Assembly (NCBI GenBank): GCA_009995455.1
Contig: JAACPJ010000005.1
Coordinates: 1-64,000, forward strand
Direction of reading: 5' to 3'
Source: a bacterium
GTDB taxonomy: Bacteria; Patescibacteriota; Gracilibacteria; UBA4473
DNA length: 64,000 nucleotides
In this document: one piece after another, positions 58,552-64,000 of the stretch
How positions within the stretch are numbered: position 1 is the stretch's first letter
Layout of the letters: the number at the start of each line of letters is the position of its first letter
The notes under the pieces: model-generated
The model's database searches: none
The model's input: only the letters and a program-made list of their open reading frames with translations
Told to the model about the DNA's origin: nothing
Made by a program: the position numbers and the translations under genes

Positions 58552-59319
58552 ATGAGAAAGTTAAATGAAGCGAGAGCGGATATTCTAGAAGCTAATGTTA
58601 TCGAGCTAGGGTGTGGCGCTGATTATGGTTTAGTGCCCGCTTTACTGCGCCAAGACAAATTAGCGGTTGGAGTCGATCTTGATCTAACGGGGTTAAATCA
58701 AGATCTTTTACCTTCAGAAATAATGCTAAGAACTAGAGATATTAGTCTTAATCAAGGGGAATCCGGCTTTTCTTGTTACCGTTTTTATCCACCAGAAATA
58801 ACAAACCAATTAGAAGCGGCCACTTTTTTAAAGGCTCAAGTCGAAGCGGCTAAAATTAGAGATCAAATATTTGCTGAACATCTTGGCGTTGTTAGTACGC
58901 GTCCAGACTTAATGGAGCGAGGAAGGGCTTTAAGCCTCCCCAGAGTTGAAAGAGATTCGAGCATTGAAAACAGGTTGTTTGAGGGAGACGCCCTTCAAGC
59001 TTTAGAGCATGGCGGAACCTTTTCAGAAATCTATGCTTCAGACTTTCTTCATAATATTCAACTTCTGGGGGAACTGCAGGGCTGGCTTGACCGAATAAAG
59101 TCCTGTTTAAATAAAGGTGGTACATTAATGCTTATTAACGATGAAGAGCATTTTGGGCCTCTGTTGGCGCCCTTAGTTCAAAACGGTTTTAAATTAAATG
59201 AAGCAGAGGAACTTTCATCTCAGAGCGAATGGTTGTCTTTACGCATTCAAGGTCAGAATACCAATCCTGCAGTGGTTTATTTTGGAGCAAAAATAATGGC
59301 TACCTTTGAAAAAATTTAA
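58552..59319 (+). CDS. Methyltransferase-like protein
   Basis: A 255-residue protein with a SAM-binding-type motif VIELGCGADYGLVPALL (16-32), an acidic end of strand 2 (VGVDLDLTGL) and EIYASDFLHNI with CLNKGGTLMLIN, all in the order of class I methyltransferases. The central 80 residues are atypical, so the substrate and even activity are uncertain. Its stop overlaps the convergent pcrA stop by 4 bp. Confidence 0.6.
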   Translation: MRKLNEARADILEANVIELGCGADYGLVPALLRQDKLAVGVDLDLTGLNQDLLPSEIMLRTRDISLNQGESGFSCYRFYPPEITNQLEAATFLKAQVEAAKIRDQIFAEHLGVVSTRPDLMERGRALSLPRVERDSSIENRLFEGDALQALEHGGTFSEIYASDFLHNIQLLGELQGWLDRIKSCLNKGGTLMLINDEEHFGPLLAPLVQNGFKLNEAEELSSQSEWLSLRIQGQNTNPAVVYFGAKIMATFEKI

Positions 59320-61598
59320 GCTTCCTCAACTTTTTCAATGGGGGCGACACTGGCAACAATTTTTTTGATCCCCATCCCTTTAAAGGCGGCTGAAATGACA
59401 TCTCCAGCAATTAATATAATGGTGCCTTCGCCCCATTCGGCGTGACGAATCGTATCACCCGTTTTATATTGCGTTTGGTTTTCGGCAACACCAAAAACCG
59501 CTTCGGTACGGCTGCCAGGCACTTTTCCCAGCGGTTGGCCACGAAAGGTGTTACTATCATCTACGTTATTAGCGCCCGGGGTTGGGTGTAATAAGGAGTG
59601 AGAGAAATTTGGTTTGTTACTCCGCTGACTGACAAATCGGCTACCACTATCGCCTTCATATTGATTGTGCTCGCTGCATTCTTCATCGAGTTCACTTAAA
59701 AACTTTGAAGGCGCCGCGTATTGGGTTTGCCCAAAAAGTAAGCGCTGTCGTGCATATGAAATGTAACAACGTTCTTCGGCGCGGGTAATCGCCACGTAAC
59801 CGAGTCTTCGTTCTTCTTCTAATTGCTCTCCATCAAACTGACTGCTTGAACTGGGGAAAATCCCTTCTTCCCAACCGGGAAGAAAGACCACTGGGAATTC
59901 GAGTCCTTTTGACGCGTGCACCGTCATTAAGGTCACTGATGACTGTCCGTCATCTACATTGTCTAGATCCGAAATTAACGCCACGCCCTCAAGGAAGGCT
60001 GCCAGAGGGTCTTCGGCTGTGTCGTATCTTCCGGCGACGGAGAACAGCTCTTTTACATTCTGCTGGCGTGATTCACCTTCCATGGTGCCGTCATCGAGCC
60101 ATTTTAAGAATTGGGTCGCTTCGATTAAGTCTTCAAGTAACAAAGAAATTAAGCGCGTGTCTTTTGCCGCTCTCAGTTTAGAGATGGTATTGTAAAACTC
60201 TTTTAATACGGCTCGCTTAGCGTGAGGGAGTTCTTCAAGTCCGTCGACTTCTTCCAAAATATCAAATAATGAAAGATTATACTCGTTCGCGTATTTTTTG
60301 ATTACCTCTAGTGTAGCTGCCCCCAGCTTTCGAGATGGGACGTTGATTATTCTTAAGAAGGCGATGTCATCACGCGGATTAAAAATAAGTCGCAGGTAAG
60401 CCATAATATCCTTCACCTCTCTTCTATCGAAGAAACGAGTGCCTCCCACAATTTGGTAGGGGATTTGGTGGCGCATTAAAGCCTCTTCTATGGCCCGAGA
60501 CTGCGCATTCATCCGGTATAAAATAGCCATGTCAGCCGCTGTGTAATCACCACTATCGATAAGTTTCTTAATGGTGTCGCCGACAAAACGACCTTCGTCT
60601 TTTTCATCAAAGACGCCGTAGACTTGAACCATTTCTCCTGGACTTTGTTCGGTCCAAAGGTTTTTAGCGTGTCCGGTTTGGTTGTGGCCAATTAGTTTAT
60701 TGGCGTTGTTTAAAATGTTGGCACTCGAACGGTAGTTTTGTTCTAGTTTAACAGTGACTGCCGTTGGGAAGTCTCGTTCAAAATCTAAAATGTTTCGGTA
60801 ATCAGCGCCGCGAAAAGAGTATATAGATTGATGATCATCCCCCACGACACACAAGTTTTGGTGACCATCACACAAAAGTCGTATTAAACGGTATTGAGCA
60901 AAATTGGTATCTTGGTATTCATCAACTAAAACCTGCTGCCAACGTTGTTGGTAGTATTTAAGGGTGTTGTTATCTTCGTCTTCCCATAGTTTTACGACCT
61001 TTGTTATAAGGTCATCAAAATCAACAGCGTTGTGCTCAATCAATCTTCGTTGGTGCACGGGGTAGAGTTCAGCCACGGCATCAGAAAATTTATTACTGCC
61101 CATGCCAATCGCTTCAAAATGAGCTTGGGGTGAATTTAAAGAACTTTTAATAGCACTGAAATGATTTAAAATCGCTTTCGGTTTGTATTCCTTAATATCA
61201 TAATGACGATCTCGCATAATGTTTTTAAGAAGGCTCAAACAATCATCGGTATCAAATATAACAAAGCTACGCGTATAACCTTGTCCTAGGTGTTCAATGT
61301 CTCTTCTTAAAATTCGAACACATATAGAATGGAACGTCCCAATGCTGGGAGCCCTGCCTGCGGGAATAAGTTTTTCAACTCGAGCCTGCATTTCTTTCGC
61401 CGCTTTGTTGGTAAAGGTTACCGCTAAGATATTGTCGGCCGCTGTTCCGTGGGCCATTAAATTCGCAATTCGTGAAGTTAGAACTTTTGTTTTTCCGCTG
61501 CCTGCACCCGCTAGAACGAGTAAAGGACCGCTGAGGGTTTCAACGGCTTGACGCTGTGGTTCGTTAAGGCCTGAGAGCAAATTTGAGTTATCCTGCAT
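59316..61598 (-). CDS. pcrA: ATP-dependent DNA helicase PcrA/UvrD
   Basis: A 760-residue superfamily 1A 3'-5' helicase acting in nucleotide excision repair and replication-fork clearance. Q motif LNEPQRQAVE, Walker A AGAGSGKT (30-37), motif II VDEYQDTNFAQYRL, motif III DDHQSIYSFRGAD, motif V TVHASKGLEFPVVF and motif VI YVAITRAEERCYI. The C-terminal Tudor-like region (GDTIRHAEWGEGTIILI) that contacts RNA polymerase is present. TCGACC-N17-TAAAAT ends 8 nt before the ATG. Confidence 0.96.
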   Translation of the reverse strand: MQDNSNLLSGLNEPQRQAVETLSGPLLVLAGAGSGKTKVLTSRIANLMAHGTAADNILAVTFTNKAAKEMQARVEKLIPAGRAPSIGTFHSICVRILRRDIEHLGQGYTRSFVIFDTDDCLSLLKNIMRDRHYDIKEYKPKAILNHFSAIKSSLNSPQAHFEAIGMGSNKFSDAVAELYPVHQRRLIEHNAVDFDDLITKVVKLWEDEDNNTLKYYQQRWQQVLVDEYQDTNFAQYRLIRLLCDGHQNLCVVGDDHQSIYSFRGADYRNILDFERDFPTAVTVKLEQNYRSSANILNNANKLIGHNQTGHAKNLWTEQSPGEMVQVYGVFDEKDEGRFVGDTIKKLIDSGDYTAADMAILYRMNAQSRAIEEALMRHQIPYQIVGGTRFFDRREVKDIMAYLRLIFNPRDDIAFLRIINVPSRKLGAATLEVIKKYANEYNLSLFDILEEVDGLEELPHAKRAVLKEFYNTISKLRAAKDTRLISLLLEDLIEATQFLKWLDDGTMEGESRQQNVKELFSVAGRYDTAEDPLAAFLEGVALISDLDNVDDGQSSVTLMTVHASKGLEFPVVFLPGWEEGIFPSSSSQFDGEQLEEERRLGYVAITRAEERCYISYARQRLLFGQTQYAAPSKFLSELDEECSEHNQYEGDSGSRFVSQRSNKPNFSHSLLHPTPGANNVDDSNTFRGQPLGKVPGSRTEAVFGVAENQTQYKTGDTIRHAEWGEGTIILIAGDVISAAFKGMGIKKIVASVAPIEKVEEA

Positions 61599-61686
61599 GG
61601 AGTCAGATTTTAGAAAAACTGAGTCGTTTGGTCGAGGGAAATTCTGAGGTTTTTACCTATATCTTTTAAAAACGGTCAAAAAGAGG

Positions 61687-61714
61687 TTGACAGGTGATTG
61701 GTCACTGTTAAGAT
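61687..61714 (+). promoter_or_regulatory. Promoter of the infA-rpoA ribosomal operon
   Basis: Consensus TTGACA (61687-61692), 16-nt spacer, TAAGAT (61709-61714), followed by GC-rich CGCGCGG typical of stable-RNA/ribosomal promoters. The 5' leader before the infA ATG is about 27 nt. Confidence 0.75.
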
Positions 61715-61747
61715 CGCGCGGCTTTTTTGAAGGTTTGTCCACACTAT

Positions 61748-61978
61748 ATGTCAAAGGAAGAAAATATCGAAGTTGAAGGGAAGGTTAAAGAATCCCTACC
61801 AGGCTCAAAGTTCCTGGTGGAGCTGACAACTGAAGGTTTCGAAGGGCACATGGTGACGGGCGAAATGTCAGGAAAAATCAGAATGCACTCCATTAAGATT
61901 GTTCCCGGCGACAAGGTTCGGTTAAGTATGACCCCTTATAACCTCGAAATTGGTAGAATTACTTACCGTTTAAGATAA
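61748..61978 (+). CDS. infA: Translation initiation factor IF-1
   Basis: A 76-residue S1/OB-fold factor ([56 protein letters not shown]). It binds the ribosomal A site during initiation. ATG at 61748 is chosen because the conserved N terminus begins there; an upstream in-frame start at 61727 has no support. Its stop codon nearly abuts the rpmJ start. Confidence 0.95.
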   Translation: MSKEENIEVEGKVKESLPGSKFLVELTTEGFEGHMVTGEMSGKIRMHSIKIVPGDKVRLSMTPYNLEIGRITYRLR

Positions 61979-61979
61979 A

Positions 61980-62132
61980 ATGAAAGTTGTAAATTCCCTA
62001 AAATCTCTCAAAAAAATGGCTGGTAGCCGTGTGGTTACTCGTCGTGGTGTTAAATTTATTGTTAACAAAAAGAATCCTCGTGCTAAAGCGCGTCAAGGAG
62101 GCTTGGCTAAAAAGAAGAATAAAAAATACTAA
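61980..62132 (+). CDS. rpmJ: Ribosomal protein bL36, zinc-free form with C-terminal extension
   Basis: A 50-residue bL36 ([19 protein letters not shown], then [20 protein letters not shown]). None of the zinc-binding cysteines/histidine of standard bL36 is present; this is the C-minus form. A basic extension [11 protein letters not shown] follows the usual end. It starts 1 bp after the infA stop. Confidence 0.92.
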   Translation: MKVVNSLKSLKKMAGSRVVTRRGVKFIVNKKNPRAKARQGGLAKKKNKKY

Positions 62133-62147
62133 TCCTTATTTAACTTA

Positions 62148-62525
62148 ATGCGTATTGCAGGTGTACAGATTCCAACCGACAAACGACTAATTATCAGTTT
62201 AACTTATATTGCAGGAGTAGGTCCTAAGCGTTCCGTAATTGTTTGCGAGAAAGCGAAGATTGATCCAAGCGTTCGAGTTAAAGATTTAACAACAGATCAA
62301 GAAGAGAAGTTGCGAAAAGTGCTTCAAGAACTTGGTTATGTGCTCGAGTCAGATTTGCGTCGAGAAATTCAATTAAACGTTAAACGTTTGCAAGATATTG
62401 GTTCTTACCGTGGTTTCCGTCACCGACGAAAACTTCCAGTACGTGGTCAACGTACAAAAACAAACTCGCGAACTAAACGTGGGAAGAAGGTAGCTATTGC
62501 CGGTAAGAAAAAAGTTACTAAATAA
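62148..62525 (+). CDS. rpsM: Ribosomal protein uS13
   Basis: A 125-residue uS13 of the 30S head: [20 protein letters not shown] at the start, then [20 protein letters not shown] and a basic tail. No Shine-Dalgarno motif; the upstream sequence is TTATTTAACTTA. Confidence 0.97.
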   Translation: MRIAGVQIPTDKRLIISLTYIAGVGPKRSVIVCEKAKIDPSVRVKDLTTDQEEKLRKVLQELGYVLESDLRREIQLNVKRLQDIGSYRGFRHRRKLPVRGQRTKTNSRTKRGKKVAIAGKKKVTK

Positions 62526-62544
62526 TCATTGCTCAATTTAATTA

Positions 62545-62925
62545 ATGGCCGTTACATCTAAAAAACGTATCCGAAAGACATTTGAAGCCGGCAAGGTTTT
62601 CATCCGTGCTCTATACAACAATACTATTGTTACCCTTACGGACCCCGACGGGAATGTATTGGCTTGGAGTTCGCCTGGAGCGAATGGTTTCAAAGGAGCT
62701 AGACAATCTACGCCTTATGCAGGACAAATTTCTGCAGAAGCGGTAGCTGAAAAAGCACAAGCCTTTGGGATGCAGTCAGTAGAAGTAGTCATTAAAGGTG
62801 TGGGGCCAGGCCGTGATCAAACGGTGCGAGGTTTAATGAATGGAGGTCTAGACGTTACGTCTATTACCGATAGAACACGAGTGCCACATGGCGGTTGCCG
62901 ACCTGGTCGACAACGAAAAACTTAA
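62545..62925 (+). CDS. rpsK: Ribosomal protein uS11
   Basis: A 126-residue uS11 of the 30S platform (IRALYNNTIVTLTDPDGNVL, SSPGANGFKGARQSTPYA, GVGPGRDQTVRGL, DRTRVPHGGCRPGRQRKT). Order in operon matches most bacteria. No Shine-Dalgarno motif. Confidence 0.97.
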   Translation: MAVTSKKRIRKTFEAGKVFIRALYNNTIVTLTDPDGNVLAWSSPGANGFKGARQSTPYAGQISAEAVAEKAQAFGMQSVEVVIKGVGPGRDQTVRGLMNGGLDVTSITDRTRVPHGGCRPGRQRKT

Positions 62926-62962
62926 ATCAAGAAGTTACAAACTCTATTACTAAAAATTTTAC

Positions 62963-63577
62963 ATGCGATATACAGGTCCAAAAGCGCGACTATGCCGACG
63001 AGAAGGAGTAAATCTATTCGGTTCTCCTAAATACCAAAAAATTATTGGACGAAGTCCAAATGTTCCAGGTATGCACGGTGGTAAACGTCAAGGGAAAATG
63101 ACGGAGTACGCTAAACAACTTCGTGAAAAGCAAAAAGCTAAACGAATGTTTGGTTTATCTGAAAAACAATTCAGAAATTACTTTGAAAAAGCGAGTAGCT
63201 CTAAAGTGGTTACCGGAGAACGATTGCTAGAACTTCTAGAAACTCGTTTAGATAATGCGGTATACCGATCTGGAATGGCGCTAACTCGAATGCAAGCACG
63301 ACAATTTGTTTCTCATGGGCTTTTCATGCTAAACGGACGACGAGTCGACGTTCCATCAATGGTGGTTAAGCCAGGCGACGTTATTGAGGTTCGAGCCTCT
63401 AAGAAAGGTTCATCTGTTTTTAAACACAATTCTGAGGAATTGGCTCAGTACGAAGTACCAAGCTGGCTCAATGTAGATGCTAAGAAATTATCTTTCGAGG
63501 TTGTTTCTCAACCAGAGCAAAAACACTTCGAAGCGCTTATTAATACACAACCAATCGTTGAATTCTACTCTCGATAA
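62963..63577 (+). CDS. rpsD: Ribosomal protein uS4
   Basis: A 204-residue uS4: start MRYTGPKARLCRREGVNLFG, the S4 RNA-binding domain (RLLELLETRLDNAVYRSGMA, ARQFVSHGLFMLNGRRVDVP) and the usual C-terminal end (PIVEFYSR). uS4 is a primary 16S rRNA binder and often autoregulates this operon. No Shine-Dalgarno motif. Confidence 0.97.
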   Translation: MRYTGPKARLCRREGVNLFGSPKYQKIIGRSPNVPGMHGGKRQGKMTEYAKQLREKQKAKRMFGLSEKQFRNYFEKASSSKVVTGERLLELLETRLDNAVYRSGMALTRMQARQFVSHGLFMLNGRRVDVPSMVVKPGDVIEVRASKKGSSVFKHNSEELAQYEVPSWLNVDAKKLSFEVVSQPEQKHFEALINTQPIVEFYSR

Positions 63578-63614
63578 AACTAAAACCTAAATTCTTTTTA
63601 AACCTCCCTTCAAT

Positions 63615-64000
63615 ATGCATATTCTTCATGAAGCGATCGGCGTTCCTAAGCTAAAAATTGAGAGCCAAAGTAAAACGCAAGCCGTTCTTACTATTGCTCC
63701 GCTTCCTTCTGGTTTTGGAATGACGATTGGTAATGCTCTACGTCGAACTATTCTTTCTAGTTTGCCCGGTACGGCCGTTACGGCGGTCAAAATCACAGGT
63801 ATTACTCATGAATATACTACTATTCCTGGAGTACACGAATCAGTACTCGATTTAGTGCTTAACGTCCGAGAACTTCGTTTAAAAAAACACTCTAAAGATC
63901 CCGAAGTGATTGAAGTGCCTTTAGTCAAATCAGGAACAATTACCGCAAAAGATCTTAAAGTTTCAAGTGACATTGAAATCTTAGATCCTTCACAAATTAT
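63615..64000 (+). CDS. rpoA: RNA polymerase alpha subunit, 5' part (cut by window end)
   Basis: The first about 128 residues of RpoA are present: GFGMTIGNALRRTILSSLPG and SAVTAVKITG-type segment with HEYTTIPGVHESVLDLVLN, the dimerisation face of the alpha N-terminal domain. The gene runs past position 64000. The upstream bases CCTCCCTTCAAT contain no Shine-Dalgarno motif. Confidence 0.97.
   Translation, partial: MHILHEAIGVPKLKIESQSKTQAVLTIAPLPSGFGMTIGNALRRTILSSLPGTAVTAVKITGITHEYTTIPGVHESVLDLVLNVRELRLKKHSKDPEVIEVPLVKSGTITAKDLKVSSDIEILDPSQI

Overview
The window looks like a low-GC chromosome segment from a Candidate Phyla Radiation (Patescibacteria) bacterium. Pointers are a type V-A (Cas12a) CRISPR locus, tandem VirB2-like pilin genes without the rest of a conjugation locus, a DUF5989 protein, S-layer-type surface proteins and many small membrane proteins. 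UGA is a normal stop (cas1, gpmI, metK, csoR all end in TGA), which argues against the UGA=Gly Gracilibacteria/Absconditabacteria code and fits a Peregrinibacteria-like lineage. That placement is an inference; no 16S gene is present.

Layout: (1) 1-6028, on the minus strand, cas12a-cas4-cas1-cas2, a leader, then the leader-proximal end of a Cas12a CRISPR array that continues off the left edge. (2) 6.1-15.5 kb, housekeeping genes (DEAD-box helicase, lipid kinase, pyrH, gpmI, M16 peptidase), a PilX-like pilin and a large secreted protein combining S-layer-type repeats, four I78-inhibitor-like repeats and DUF4377. (3) 15.6-18.6 kb, PH-domain protein, tRNA-Ala/tRNA-Lys with a terminator, first VirB2-like pilin pair. 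(4) 18.7-31.9 kb, MutY-Nudix fusion lacking the Fe-S cysteines, LtrA, HupE, deaminase, DCC protein, beta-lactamase-fold hydrolase, glycogen debranching enzyme, cysS, zinc exporter, PA14-like surface protein, methyltransferase, DUF5989, rhomboid. (5) 32.0-38.4 kb, SAM-I riboswitch plus metK, LCP ligase, pilT, and a divergent second pilin cluster whose last gene fuses a pilin-like membrane part to a secreted esterase. (6) 39.0-41.9 kb, a decayed integrated islet at tRNA-fMet: a copy of the tRNA 3' end, integrase remnants on both sides, and an SMC/Rad50-like ATPase that resembles defence ATPases. (7) 41.9-55.7 kb, SLH-CAP protein, tRNA-Leu, VirD4-like ATPase, ECF sigma/anti-sigma pair, N-formylglutamate amidohydrolase-like gene, murC, and a csoR/cstR-DUF4395-trxB operon with its operator inside the promoter; tRNA-Ile. 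(8) 56-64 kb, glycogen phosphorylase, second PH-domain protein, pcrA, and the infA-rpmJ-rpsM-rpsK-rpsD-rpoA ribosomal operon running off the right edge.

A theme across the window is gene expression without Shine-Dalgarno sites. Good sigma70-type promoters end 6-8 nt before the ATG of many genes, implying leaderless mRNAs, and operon-internal genes also lack GGAGG-like motifs. Intrinsic terminators or attenuators repeatedly sit within about 25 nt of a downstream start codon.

The most unusual items are the Cas12a whose pre-crRNA-processing loop seems shortened and lacks the usual histidine, the 15-bp inverted repeat overlapping the predicted array promoter, the pilin-esterase fusion, the I78/DUF4377 surface protein, the clusterless MutY with an intact Nudix box, the tRNA-fMet islet, and the persulfide-sensor-like operon. 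No stretch longer than 300 bases lacks a feature; the longest weakly explained ones are 119-310, 49221-49459 and 51387-51592.
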